Origin: Marilutibacter spongiae
GTDB lineage: Bacteria > Pseudomonadota > Gammaproteobacteria > Xanthomonadales > Xanthomonadaceae
Assembly (NCBI RefSeq): GCF_014145325.1
Contig: NZ_JACHTF010000012.1
Coordinates: forward strand, 1 to 64,000
Reading direction: 5' to 3'
Length of the DNA: 64,000 nt
In this document: one piece after another, positions 17,948-26,675 of the stretch
Position numbering within the stretch: the stretch's first letter is position 1
Layout: every line of letters starts with the position of its first letter
Program-made: the position numbers and the translations under genes
The notes under the pieces: generated by a model
The model's input: the letters and a program-made list of their open reading frames with translations, nothing else
What the model was told of the DNA's origin: nothing
The model's database searches: none

Positions 17948-19359
17948 CCCTCCATCTGTTCCAGCTCCTTGCCCCGGGTCTCGTGCACGTACTTCAGGAC
18001 GAAGACCACCGACAGCGCCGCGGCCAGCGTGTAGATGCCGTACGCGCCGGCCAGTCCGATGCCGGCCAGCAGCATCGGGAAGGTCCAGGTGACCAGGAAG
18101 TTGGCCGACCATTGCGCCAGTCCGGCGATGGCCAGGCCCGAACCGCGGATCTGGTTCGGGAACATCTCGCCCAGCATGATCCACATCACCGGCCCCCAGG
18201 ACATGTTGAAGAACGCCACGTAGAGATTGGCGGCCACCAGGGCCAGCACGCCCATGCCGTCCGACAGCCGCAGCGTGCCGGCGCCGTCCAGCTCGCCGCT
18301 CGCGAACGCGAATGCGACCAGGCCCAGGGTCACGGCCATGCCCGCCGAACCCGTCCACAGCAGCGGCTTGCGCCCCACCTTGTCCACCAGGAACATCGAC
18401 ACGACGCACGCGCCGATGCTGAGCGCGCCGGAGATCACGTTGATCAGCAAGGCGTCGTTTTCGGAGAAGCCCACCGCCTGCCACAGCACCGCGCCGTAGT
18501 AGAAGACGACGTTGATGCCCACCAGTTGCTGGAACGTGGCCAGGCCGATGCCCACCCAGACGATGGGGCGGATGCGGCCCGTGGTCCTGTTCACCACGTC
18601 CGACAAGCGCGGCATGTGGTGGTCGGACGCCAGCGAGGCATCGATCTCCGCCAGCTTGCGGTTGCCTTCCGTTTCTCCGTAGAGGCGATGCAGCACGGCC
18701 GATGCCTGCACCTTCCTGCCCCGCGCCACCAGGTAGCGCGGGCTCTCGGGAATGAACAGCAGGGCGAGCAGGAACAGGGCTGCCGGCAGCATCTCCACCC
18801 AGAACATCCAGCGCCAGGCTTCGTGCCCGCCCCACAGCGGCGTCACCGACCCCCCGGCCATGCGGGCCAGCAGGTAGTTGCTGAGGAAGGCCGCGAACAG
18901 GCCGCCGATGATCGCGATCTGCTGCACCGTCGCCAACCGGCCCCGGTACTGCGCGGCGGAGACCTCGCTGATGTAGGCCGGCGACATCACGCTGGCCGCG
19001 CCCACCGCAAGACCACCCAGCACACGGTACAGCACGAATTCCAGCGATCCGCTGGCGATGCCCGAGCCCCAGGCCGAAACCAGGAAGAACACCGCCGCCA
19101 CGATCAGCACGTTGCGGCGCCCGTAGTGGTCGGCCAGCCAACCGGCGAAGAAGGCACCCACCGCGCACCCCAGCAGCATCGAGGCGACGTTGAACCCGGT
19201 CCCCACCGAGTCCGAGTCGAACGCCCGCTGCAGGCCATCCACCGTGCCGTTGATGACCCCGCTGTCGAACCCGAACAGGAACCCGCCGATCGTCGCCACC
19301 ACGCTGATCATGATGATCAGCCGGGTGTTCTCGCCTCCCCTCGTCGCCTGGCCCGTCAT
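17944..19359 (-). CDS. xylE: MFS sugar porter, XylE-like xylose:proton symporter
   Basis: This is a 471-residue twelve-span inner-membrane carrier of the sugar porter family. Landmarks are GFLFGFDSGVINGT in helix 1, WLADHYGRRN after helix 2, PESPRYLVARG before the central loop, QQLVGINVVFYYG in helix 7 (sugar-binding segment) and DKVGRKPLL. D-xylose is the expected substrate because it is encoded between xylA and a GH3 exo-enzyme. It lies 40 bases after xylA and overlaps the GH3 gene downstream. The related family members import glucose or galactose, so the substrate rests on context. Confidence 0.88.
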   Translation of the reverse strand: MTGQATRGGENTRLIIMISVVATIGGFLFGFDSGVINGTVDGLQRAFDSDSVGTGFNVASMLLGCAVGAFFAGWLADHYGRRNVLIVAAVFFLVSAWGSGIASGSLEFVLYRVLGGLAVGAASVMSPAYISEVSAAQYRGRLATVQQIAIIGGLFAAFLSNYLLARMAGGSVTPLWGGHEAWRWMFWVEMLPAALFLLALLFIPESPRYLVARGRKVQASAVLHRLYGETEGNRKLAEIDASLASDHHMPRLSDVVNRTTGRIRPIVWVGIGLATFQQLVGINVVFYYGAVLWQAVGFSENDALLINVISGALSIGACVVSMFLVDKVGRKPLLWTGSAGMAVTLGLVAFAFASGELDGAGTLRLSDGMGVLALVAANLYVAFFNMSWGPVMWIMLGEMFPNQIRGSGLAIAGLAQWSANFLVTWTFPMLLAGIGLAGAYGIYTLAAALSVVFVLKYVHETRGKELEQMEG

Positions 19360-19399
19360 CGCCCCCCTCCTCGATCGTCGTGGTGTTGCGCCGTGGCGC

Positions 19400-20734
19400 T
19401 CAACGCAGCAGGTACTGGTTGAGCAGGTTCTCGTAGCGTTCCTGCTTGCCGCTGGCCTGGACCGGCTCGCCCTGGCCGGCGGCCAGTGCCGCCAGGCCGG
19501 CGAGGTCCAGCGCGCCGCCTTCGAACGCCTTGCCCTGTCCCGCGTCGAAGCTGGCGTAGCGTTCCCGGCGCCACTGTTCCCACGGCGAGTCGGTCAGCAG
19601 TGCATGCGCGACCTCCAGGCCGCGCGCGAACGCATCCATGCCACCGATGTGGCCCAGGAACAGGTCTTCCATGTCGGTCGACTCGCGGCGTGGCTTGGCG
19701 TCGAAGTTCAGGCCACCTTCCAACCCGCCCTGGCGCAGCACCACCAGCATCGCGCCCACGGTGTCGTACAGGTCGGTGGGGAACTGGTCGGTGTCCCAGC
19801 CGTTCTGCGCGTTGCCGCGGTTGGCGTCGATGCTGCCGAGCAGGCCGTGGTCGGCGGCCACCTGCAGGTCGTGCTCGAAGGTATGGCCCGAGAGCGTGGC
19901 GTGGTTGGCTTCGATGTTGAGCTTGAAGTCCTTCTCCAGCCCGTGCGCCTTCAGGAAGCCGGCGACCGTGGCGCTGTCGAAGTCGTACTGGTGCTTCATC
20001 GGCTCCATCGGCTTGGGCTCGATCAGGAAGTTGCCCTTCAGGCCGATGCTCCTTCCATAGTCGCGCGCCATGGCCAGGAAGCGGGCGAAATGCGCGAGCT
20101 CGCGCTTCATGTCGGTGTTGACCAGCGAGGCATAGCCCTCGCGGCCGCCCCAGAACACGTAGTGCTCGCCGCCCAGTTCGACGGTCGCCTCCAGGGCCGC
20201 CTTCACCTGCACCGCGGCGCGCGCGACGACGGCGAAATCGGGATTGGTCGCCGCGCCGTTCATGTAGCGCGGATGCGAGAACAGGTTGGCCGTGCCCCAC
20301 AGCAGTTTCATGCCGGTGGCGTCCTGGCGCGCCTTGGCCAACCCGACCATGTGCTTGAGGTTCTTCTCGTACTGGCCGATGTCGTCGGCATCGGGCGCGA
20401 GGTCGACGTCGTGGAAGCACCAGTACGGCACGCCGAGCTTGGTGAAGAATTCGAAGGCCGCGTCGACCTTGGCCTCGGCCGTGGCCATCGGCGCGCCGGC
20501 CTCCCAGGGGAAATGGCGCGTGCCCGGGCCGAACGGATCGTGGCCGGCATTGCCGAAGGTGTGCCAGTAGCAGACCGCGAAGCGCAGGTGCTCCTGCATG
20601 GTCTTGCCACCGATCTTCTTGCCGGCGTCGTAGACCTTGAACGCCAGCGGGTTGTCCGAACCGCGGCCTTCGAACGGGATGCGGCCGATGCCGGGAAAGT
20701 ACTCCTTGGCGCCGATGAAGGGCTGCGTGCTCAT
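19400..20734 (-). CDS. xylA: Xylose isomerase
   Basis: It converts D-xylose to D-xylulose in the cytoplasm with two divalent metal ions. The 444 residues match the long class of xylose isomerases. Visible landmarks are the His of [10 protein letters not shown] (catalytic His/Asp region near residue 100), VFWGGREGY, the family signature [15 protein letters not shown] with metal-ligand Glu, and the metal-binding block AGNH-like [17 protein letters not shown]. It is encoded 42 bases after xylB and 40 before the transporter gene, in the order xylB-xylA-xylE, so transcript order places the kinase first. Confidence 0.97.
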   Translation of the reverse strand: MSTQPFIGAKEYFPGIGRIPFEGRGSDNPLAFKVYDAGKKIGGKTMQEHLRFAVCYWHTFGNAGHDPFGPGTRHFPWEAGAPMATAEAKVDAAFEFFTKLGVPYWCFHDVDLAPDADDIGQYEKNLKHMVGLAKARQDATGMKLLWGTANLFSHPRYMNGAATNPDFAVVARAAVQVKAALEATVELGGEHYVFWGGREGYASLVNTDMKRELAHFARFLAMARDYGRSIGLKGNFLIEPKPMEPMKHQYDFDSATVAGFLKAHGLEKDFKLNIEANHATLSGHTFEHDLQVAADHGLLGSIDANRGNAQNGWDTDQFPTDLYDTVGAMLVVLRQGGLEGGLNFDAKPRRESTDMEDLFLGHIGGMDAFARGLEVAHALLTDSPWEQWRRERYASFDAGQGKAFEGGALDLAGLAALAAGQGEPVQASGKQERYENLLNQYLLR

Positions 20735-20776
20735 GGTGGGGGTCCTGTGGTTGAACGGGAAATGATGTTTGGGGCG

Positions 20777-22270
20777 TCAGCCGCGCTGCAGCGGGCTGAC
20801 CGCGTCGAGGTACTGGAGGAACCGGCGGTACGCCGTCGTGTAGGCGGCGGCGCGGGACGCGTCCGGCGTGGCGGAGAGGGTGGGATCGACCGCCACGTGC
20901 ACCCGCGCGAGCTCGGCGATGGACGCACCGTCGCCACGTGCACGGCCCCACGCCCACATCGCCTGGAGTGCGGCGCCGAACGCAGCGCCCTCGGCCTGCG
21001 CGGGCACGTCGACCGGCAGGCCGAACACGTCGGCGACCATCTGCCGCCACGCCGTGCTGTGGCTGCCGCCGCCGGTCAGCACGATGCGATCGAAGCGCAT
21101 GCCCGCGCGAACGAAGGCGTCGTAGCCGTATTTCAGGCTGTAGGTCGCGCCTTCCATCGCCGCGCGGAAGACATGCGCCGGCGACAGGTTCGTCGTGTCC
21201 ATTCCGGCCAGCACGCCCTTTCCGAGCGGCAGGTCGGGCGTGCGCTCGCCATTGAGGAACGGCAGCATGACCAGGCCATCGGCACCGGGCGGCGTGGCTT
21301 GCAGGTGGGTGTCGGCGTCGCGCACGCCCAGGCCGAACGCCCGGGCGACCTGCTCGGTCGCCAGGGTGCAGTTCATCGTGCAGACCAGCGGCAACCAGCC
21401 GCCGGTCGACGAGCAGAACGCCGCCCAGGCGCCCGCCGGATCGACCACGGGCGTATCCGAGTGCGCGAACAGGGTGCCGGAGGTGCCCAGGCTCATCGCC
21501 AGCCGCCCCTCCTCCACGCAGCCGGTGCCGATCGCGGCCATCATGTTGTCGCCGCCGCCGACGGCGACCTTCACCGTCGCGGGCAATCCGAGTCGGGCGG
21601 CGGTTGCCGGGGCGATGTCGAAAAGGGCATCCGGTGCGGCGATCGGGGGCAGGCAGGACGCCAGGTCGCGCTCCGGGTCCGTCGCTTCCAACAGGTCGGC
21701 CGACCAGGTCCGGGTGCGGACATCGAGCCAGCCGGTGCCGGAGGCGTCCCCATGTTCGCAGAAGCGCTCGCCGGTCAACACGAAGTTGAGGTAGTCGTGC
21801 GGCAACAGGATCGTGGCCAGGCGCGCATAGGCCTCGGGACGATGGGTCTTCGTCCAGGGAAGCTTGGACGCCGTGTAGCCGGCGAGGATGGGATTGCCGG
21901 CGCGCTCGATGGTGGATGCGACGCCGCCCACGGCGTCCATGATCCGCGCGCATTCGGCCGAGGTGCTGGTATCGCACCAGAGCTTGGCGGGCGCCAGCAC
22001 CTCGCCCGCGGCATCCACCGGCACGAAGCCATGCTGCTGTCCGGACACCGCCAGCGCGACGATGCGCGCGCGCACGGACGGGTCGATGCGGTCGAAACAG
22101 GCCTGCATGGCCGCGACCCAGTCGGCGGGATGCTGTTCGCGGCGGCCGTCCTGGCCACTGATCAGGTCGAGCGGCTCGCTGGCTGTCGCCACGAGCGCAC
22201 GGTCGGCGGGGTCGTAGACCACCACCTTCAGGCTCTGCGTGCCCGCATCGATCCCCGCGGCAAAAGCCAT
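20777..22270 (-). CDS. xylB: Xylulokinase
   Basis: It phosphorylates D-xylulose to xylulose 5-phosphate, the entry to the pentose phosphate pathway. The 497-residue FGGY-family kinase has GIDAGTQSLKVVVYD (residues about 6-20, phosphate-binding), QQHGFVPVD (substrate region), VGGGDNMMAAIGTG and the ATP-site motif LTGGGSHSTAWRQM near residue 400. The ATG at 22270 is preceded by a strong GGAGGTGGG, with a LacI-type operator 24 bases upstream. First gene of the xylB-xylA-xylE-GH3 operon. An upstream in-frame ATG at 22357 is rejected because it would translate through the operator. Confidence 0.95.
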   Translation of the reverse strand: MAFAAGIDAGTQSLKVVVYDPADRALVATASEPLDLISGQDGRREQHPADWVAAMQACFDRIDPSVRARIVALAVSGQQHGFVPVDAAGEVLAPAKLWCDTSTSAECARIMDAVGGVASTIERAGNPILAGYTASKLPWTKTHRPEAYARLATILLPHDYLNFVLTGERFCEHGDASGTGWLDVRTRTWSADLLEATDPERDLASCLPPIAAPDALFDIAPATAARLGLPATVKVAVGGGDNMMAAIGTGCVEEGRLAMSLGTSGTLFAHSDTPVVDPAGAWAAFCSSTGGWLPLVCTMNCTLATEQVARAFGLGVRDADTHLQATPPGADGLVMLPFLNGERTPDLPLGKGVLAGMDTTNLSPAHVFRAAMEGATYSLKYGYDAFVRAGMRFDRIVLTGGGSHSTAWRQMVADVFGLPVDVPAQAEGAAFGAALQAMWAWGRARGDGASIAELARVHVAVDPTLSATPDASRAAAYTTAYRRFLQYLDAVSPLQRG

Positions 22271-22293
22271 CCCACCCACCTCCAGAACAAAAA

Positions 22294-22307
22294 AGTTAGC
22301 GCTACCA
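22294..22307. promoter_or_regulatory. XylR (LacI-type) operator before xylB
   Basis: The sequence AGTTAGCGCTACCA, read on the minus strand as TGGTAGCGCTAACT, is a 14-base dyad with a perfect TTAGCGCTA-type core. It lies 24 bases before the xylB start codon, where a bound repressor would block transcription of xylB-xylA-xylE-GH3. It matches the perfect palindrome before the TonB receptor in its left half and the aguA box in its right half. Confidence 0.8.
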
Positions 22308-22312
22308 TTCCG

Positions 22313-22331
22313 TTCCCCAGAAAAAGGGGAA
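22313..22331. promoter_or_regulatory. Palindrome TTCCCC-N7-GGGGAA upstream of the xylB operator
   Basis: Six-base arms TTCCCC and GGGGAA are separated by AGAAAAA, five bases upstream of the LacI-type box. It could be a second regulator's site or a small hairpin in the leader. No similar copy was noticed before the other two operators. Confidence 0.3.
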
Positions 22332-22490
22332 TCGGTCGATTGCCCCTTCCACGGCATGCCGGGTGCGCCCCCACCGGTCCTGGGGACACTCTACCCAGCG
22401 TCGCCCGAAAAAGCGTGCTGCACCGCGGAATTTCATTTGGGACAATCACTTGCAGGCGTATCGCCGTCCCCGCCAGGCCGGTTCGCGAGC

Positions 22491-23192
22491 TCACGCCGTC
22501 ACATCGATGAAGCTGTTGATCGACAGCCGACCGGTGGCGGGATCGGACGGCAGGGCGCGATCGTTCCCGATCCGGCCCGAGTGCAGCGAGTTCCGCCGGT
22601 ACACGATCAGCCGGTTGAACACGCCTTCCACGCCGTCGATCCGCTCGAAGAACGGGGTGTCGCCATCGATGTAGCCCCCCTCGGCCACCCCTGCCTCGCG
22701 ACGGCGTTCTTCCTCCAGGCGCGCGAAGTAGGCCGCATGGCGCCCCTCGTCGACATACTCGAACCCGGTGGCACGGTGCCGGTAGAAGTCCGTGCCGCCC
22801 CAGTCGCCTCGAAACAGGTAGTGCACGGTCGCCAGGCCGTTCCGGTGCACTGAGTCGATATGGGGGATGCGTTGCAGGTAGTGCAGGCTGGAGGGGGCCT
22901 GGGTGACCAGGGAGAAATGGCACATGGGAAACACGAAGCGCCCCGGCGCCAGGTCGAAGCACTCGGCCAGCAACGGATTGAGCACCGACTCCAGGAATCG
23001 CCCGTACGACAGGGGTGCGGCGGCGCGCAGGCCCGGGAACATCGAAGCCATTTTCCCGTAGTGGCGGGTGATGGCCTTGCCCACCATGCGTTCGGGGTCG
23101 GCGAGCAGCTGGTCGATGACCAATAGCGGCGCCCGCTCGCGACCGATCAGCCGCCGGCTGATGCGCAACCCGGGATGCGTGTCGAGCAGCAT
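22491..23192 (-). CDS. DUF6445-like protein (2-oxoglutarate/Fe oxygenase-type fold suspected)
   Basis: This is a 233-residue protein without signal peptide, of the kind found beside tryptophan-halogenase-like and SapC genes in carbohydrate loci. The segment IPHIDSVHRNGLATVHYLFRGDWGGTDFYRH carries an H-x-D (His-Ile-Asp) pair, and a later GVFNRLIVYRRNSLHSGRIGN carries a His and Arg. Their order fits the HxD...H...R pattern of iron/2-oxoglutarate oxygenases such as prolyl hydroxylases. It is the last gene of the four-gene cassette, 24 bases after the halogenase gene. The family name is from memory and the fold from motif reading only; the substrate is unknown. Confidence 0.6.
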   Translation of the reverse strand: MLLDTHPGLRISRRLIGRERAPLLVIDQLLADPERMVGKAITRHYGKMASMFPGLRAAAPLSYGRFLESVLNPLLAECFDLAPGRFVFPMCHFSLVTQAPSSLHYLQRIPHIDSVHRNGLATVHYLFRGDWGGTDFYRHRATGFEYVDEGRHAAYFARLEEERRREAGVAEGGYIDGDTPFFERIDGVEGVFNRLIVYRRNSLHSGRIGNDRALPSDPATGRLSINSFIDVTA

Positions 23193-23216
23193 CGGTCCGC
23201 CCCGTTCCCGCGTGCG

Positions 23217-24746
23217 TCAGCGGGGCGCGGGGCGGCCGCCCCATACATCGGCGCCGGTCCTGCAATAGCCATCGATGAACGCCTGCTGCGACGGCATCGT
23301 GGCCACCGCCCGGTCGATGGGCCGGCGGATGGAATCCAGCAGCGAGCGGAGGCCCTCGTCCCCCAGCGCGCGCGCCAGCGGATGGGCCGGGCCGGGTTCG
23401 ATCCCCTGCCCCAGCAACACATGGGTCCAGGAGTCGATGCGGAAGAGCTCGTCGGGATCCTGCCAGGCATGCGCGCGCTCGCGCCAGGCGCGCAAACGGA
23501 TCTCCAGCGAATCGGGAAGCGCCATCTCGCGACAGGCCTTCCACATCGGCTCGTCGCGCCGGGTGGCGTGGTAATGGAGGATGATGAAGTCGCGCACGTG
23601 CTCCATCTCCGCGCGACTGACGTCGTTGTACAGGTCCACCAGCGACGACGCCATGCCATCGAAGGGGAACAACTGGACCAGGCGCACCACCGCGCTGATG
23701 GCCAGGTGGATGCTGGTCGACTCCAGCGGTTCGATGAAGCCGCTCGCCAGGCCCAGGGCCACCACGTTCCTGTTCCAGGCCTTCAGCCGCCGGCCGGTGC
23801 GGAACGGCACCAGCCAGGGCTCGCGGATGGCCGGCGCGCCGACGTCGCGCAGCAGCTTGGCGCGGGCCTCGTCGTCGGACATGTGGCGGCTGGAGAACAC
23901 CAGCCCGCATCCCACGCGGTGCTGGAGCGGGATATGCCAACGCCACCCGGCCTCGTGCGCGATCGCGCGCGTGTAGGGGACCGGCGGGCCGACGGACTCG
24001 GTCTGCACCGCCACGGCGCGGTCGCTGGGCAGCCATTCGTTCCAGTCCTCGTAGCCGGTCTGCAGGGTCTGCTCGATCAGCAGGCCACGGAAGCCGGTGC
24101 AGTCGATGAAGAGGTCGCCCTCGACCACGGTGCCGTCCTCGAGGACCAGGGCGCTCACCGAACCGTCCTGCGCGTGCTGCCTGACCTCGCGGATCCTGCC
24201 CTCCAGTCGCCGCAGGCCATGGCCCTCGGCGATGCGGCGCAGGAACCGCGCGTACAGGCTCGCATCGAAGTGGTAGGCATAGTTGACCTGGGGCTGCGTC
24301 TGCAGCGAGAACCGGTCGCCGCGCGAGGCGACGGTCTCCAGGCAGAAGTCGCCGAGCTCCGACGGCATCCCGCGTCGAACGCTGTCCAGCCAGAAATGAT
24401 GGAACGCCGCCGCCCAGGTGCCCTGCCCGGTGATCCCGAACGGATGAATGTAGCGCTCGCCCGGGCGGCGCCAGTTCTCGAACGAGATCGAGAGCTTGAA
24501 CGTGCCGGCCACCGCGCGCAGGAACTCCTGTTCGTCGATCTGCAGGAAACGGTGGAAGGTCCGGATGGGAGGCACGGTGGATTCGCCCACGCCCACCGTC
24601 CCGATCTGTTCGGACTCCACGAGGGTGATCTCGAGCCGCTCACGGAACTGGTGCGACAGCGCGCAGGCGGCCAGCCAGCCCGCGGTACCGCCGCCTGCGA
24701 TCACCACCTTGCGGACCGGGCCTTTCGGGGCGTCTGTGGCATCCAA
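23217..24746 (-). CDS. Tryptophan-halogenase-like flavoprotein
   Basis: This 509-residue member of the FAD-dependent tryptophan halogenase family keeps every hallmark: the FAD-binding GGGTAGW (residues 18-24), GVGEST at 52-57, Lys84 in TFKLSISFENW aligned with the lysine that forms the chloramine, WRWHIP at 268-273 (halogenase-specific WxWxIP) and Glu339 in GFIEPLES. It should use FADH2 supplied by a separate flavin reductase, none of which is visible nearby. Members placed next to TonB receptors and SapC have no established substrate. Enzymatic competence is plausible from the residues; the role in polysaccharide use is unknown. Confidence 0.88.
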   Translation of the reverse strand: MDATDAPKGPVRKVVIAGGGTAGWLAACALSHQFRERLEITLVESEQIGTVGVGESTVPPIRTFHRFLQIDEQEFLRAVAGTFKLSISFENWRRPGERYIHPFGITGQGTWAAAFHHFWLDSVRRGMPSELGDFCLETVASRGDRFSLQTQPQVNYAYHFDASLYARFLRRIAEGHGLRRLEGRIREVRQHAQDGSVSALVLEDGTVVEGDLFIDCTGFRGLLIEQTLQTGYEDWNEWLPSDRAVAVQTESVGPPVPYTRAIAHEAGWRWHIPLQHRVGCGLVFSSRHMSDDEARAKLLRDVGAPAIREPWLVPFRTGRRLKAWNRNVVALGLASGFIEPLESTSIHLAISAVVRLVQLFPFDGMASSLVDLYNDVSRAEMEHVRDFIILHYHATRRDEPMWKACREMALPDSLEIRLRAWRERAHAWQDPDELFRIDSWTHVLLGQGIEPGPAHPLARALGDEGLRSLLDSIRRPIDRAVATMPSQQAFIDGYCRTGADVWGGRPAPR

Positions 24747-24763
24747 GGGCGTGGCTCCGTGCG

Positions 24764-25780
24764 TCAGCGGTTGAGGCGGTTCAGAAGCATGGCGCGCATG
24801 CGCCTGGCCCGGGTATCGTCCATCGGTCCCAGCATGTCGCGGGCCTCTTCGGGCAGGTGCGCCCCTGCCCGTCCGGCCGGGCCGAACACGTAGTACTCAA
24901 AGACATGGGCCCAGGCCTGCTTCTCGCGCTCGGGCAGGTCCCGGATGGTCCACAGCGCATGGTGGAGCGCCGGCAAGGGCGAGGACAGATGCTCGGGCGA
25001 GCGGCGCCACCAGTAGTTGACCAGGACGTTGAAGGGTTCCAGGCTGCGTACGTGGTGCCACCACATGCTGGGGATGAAGATCGCGTCGCCCGGTGCCAGC
25101 GTCGCACTCTGCGCATGGGCGAGCGCCTCGCGGAAGCGCGGATGGCGCTCGAAGTCCGGCGCGTCGAAATCGACCACGCTGACGACCTGCCCGCCGGGCG
25201 TGGGTTCGAGCGGCCCCGGGTAGAGGTTCCCGACCTGGTCCGGGGAAAACAGGGTGAACCGGCGGCGTCCCACGGCACAGCAGGCCAGGTTCTCCGGCGC
25301 ATCGAAATGGCAGGACGCGACCACCCGGTTGCCGATCCAGATGCTGGCGGGCGCGTGGATACCATGGGCCTCCAGCCCGAGTCCGTTGGCTCGCGAGAAG
25401 CCGGGCAATGCCCAGTCGACGAGGAGCGACGCCACGTAGTAGGTCGGCGGCCGTGGATCGCCGAGGTGGTCCTGGATCGCGTCGAGCACGTCGCCCAGGC
25501 GGCCTCGCTTCACCTCGAAGTTCAGGCGGGTGAAGTCGTCGCTGTAGAACGGCCGCCCGCCGATCTCCGGCCCGCCCCGGGAATACTGGATCGGGAGGCC
25601 CGCATCCAGGTCGCGCAGACAGGCCATCGCGCCCTGCGTGGAGCGCAGGCCCGCCTGCACCAGCGGCCAGTCCCGGGCGATGCCCTCCAGCACGACCGGC
25701 TGGCCATCGGCCACCAGCGCATCGAGCGGCAGCGCATCGGCCGCGATCCCGCGCAGCGTCCTGATCGCCGTGCCGTCCAT
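24764..25780 (-). CDS. Cupin-like JmjC-domain protein
   Basis: This is a 338-residue protein with a Cupin_8/JmjC barrel, the family of iron/2-oxoglutarate protein hydroxylases related to FIH. The HxD iron site is in CHFDAPENLAC (about residue 155) and the distal His in IPSMWWHHVRSL (about residue 235). DGQPVVLEGIARDWP near the start is the usual opening of this family, with a helical C-terminal tail. There is no signal peptide. It lies 17 bases before the halogenase gene and 7 bases after sapC. It probably hydroxylates a protein or small molecule made by this cassette, but the substrate cannot be inferred. Confidence 0.82.
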   Translation of the reverse strand: MDGTAIRTLRGIAADALPLDALVADGQPVVLEGIARDWPLVQAGLRSTQGAMACLRDLDAGLPIQYSRGGPEIGGRPFYSDDFTRLNFEVKRGRLGDVLDAIQDHLGDPRPPTYYVASLLVDWALPGFSRANGLGLEAHGIHAPASIWIGNRVVASCHFDAPENLACCAVGRRRFTLFSPDQVGNLYPGPLEPTPGGQVVSVVDFDAPDFERHPRFREALAHAQSATLAPGDAIFIPSMWWHHVRSLEPFNVLVNYWWRRSPEHLSSPLPALHHALWTIRDLPEREKQAWAHVFEYYVFGPAGRAGAHLPEEARDMLGPMDDTRARRMRAMLLNRLNR

Positions 25781-25787
25781 CCGGGCG

Positions 25788-26531
25788 TCAGCCCTTGCCG
25801 TCCTGCTCGCGCAGGCGGCGCTGCTTTTCCGCCATCAGCCGGCGCACGTTGTGCAGCGATGCCAGCATCAGGTACGCCCCCTCCAGGTAACCCGCCCGGT
25901 TGAGCTCGAACAGCGCCGGCGCGTCCAGCGAAGCGAGTCGTTCGCGGGCGATGCCATGCAGTCCGCCGACGGCGACCCGGTGCTGGGCGTCCAGCTGCAC
26001 GTCCAGTCCGACCGGCTCCAACAGGCCAGCGGCGTCCAGCGCGGCGAACATCCGCTGGCCGAAGCGGTTGCCGTCGTGGATGCCCCGCAGGATGCCGGCC
26101 ACGTGCTCCAGGTAGGGGGTGTTGCCGCCCTGCGGCAGGAACAGGGGCTCGCCTTCGTCCCGGCCCACCCGCGGATGCTCCACGTCGACGTGCACCACCG
26201 GTTCCATGATCGCCTCGCCGTCGACGCGTTGCTCCTGGAAGCCGATCAGGAACGGCCCCTTGGCCGCGGCGCCCGGCAGGTAAGAGGCATTCCAGCGCCC
26301 GTCGCGCAGGAACAGGTTCTCGCGCTGCTCGAAGCCGAGCAGGGCCACCGACTGCCACTCGCCCTCCCCCGGTCCCTTCTTCAGGAAGATCGGGTATTCG
26401 CGCTGCAGCTCCGCGAACTCGCTGGGGAACGCCGGCACCATGCCCACGTCGTCGCCGAACTCGGGACCAAACCCCGTGGCGACGCGCAGGTCCTTGTGGG
26501 TCACGTTGTTGAGCAGCTCGTAGCGGGCCAT
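25788..26531 (-). CDS. SapC family protein
   Basis: This 247-residue cytoplasmic-looking protein belongs to the SapC family, named after a Campylobacter S-layer locus gene but common beside TonB receptors and tryptophan-halogenase-like genes in Caulobacter, Xanthomonas and sphingomonads. Typical segments are YPIFLKKGPGEGEWQSVALLGF and PYLEHVAGILRGIHDGNRFG, plus a C-terminal helix LNRAGYLEGAYLMLASLHNV. Biochemical function is unknown. It is the first gene of the cassette; TAGTAT about 40 bases upstream could be a -10 element, and AAGGCTGACG precedes the ATG. Confidence 0.85.
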   Translation of the reverse strand: MARYELLNNVTHKDLRVATGFGPEFGDDVGMVPAFPSEFAELQREYPIFLKKGPGEGEWQSVALLGFEQRENLFLRDGRWNASYLPGAAAKGPFLIGFQEQRVDGEAIMEPVVHVDVEHPRVGRDEGEPLFLPQGGNTPYLEHVAGILRGIHDGNRFGQRMFAALDAAGLLEPVGLDVQLDAQHRVAVGGLHGIARERLASLDAPALFELNRAGYLEGAYLMLASLHNVRRLMAEKQRRLREQDGKG

Positions 26532-26607
26532 CGTCAGCCTTGTGGAAAGCCGTTCCCCATACTAGCGCCCGCCGGTCGCGCCGGCGCCGCTACCCCGGGG
26601 CATCCTC

Positions 26608-26638
26608 AAAAAGGGACCGCTGTTTGCGCAGCGGTCCC
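26608..26638 (-). terminator. Rho-independent terminator after the TonB receptor gene
   Basis: Ten-base perfect arms GGGACCGCTG and CAGCGGTCCC around a six-base loop are followed, on the minus strand, by a run of five T. It lies 38 bases past the receptor stop codon and separates the receptor from the sapC cassette. Confidence 0.9.
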
Positions 26639-26675
26639 GTCCGGCGACACGCGGAGAGGGTATCAGTCGCCAAAC

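Noticed and set aside
22308-22490. Riboswitch or leader peptide between xylB and the DUF6445-like gene
   Set aside because: Apart from the short palindrome and the LacI-type operator, no conserved aptamer-like structure or leader frame was recognised.
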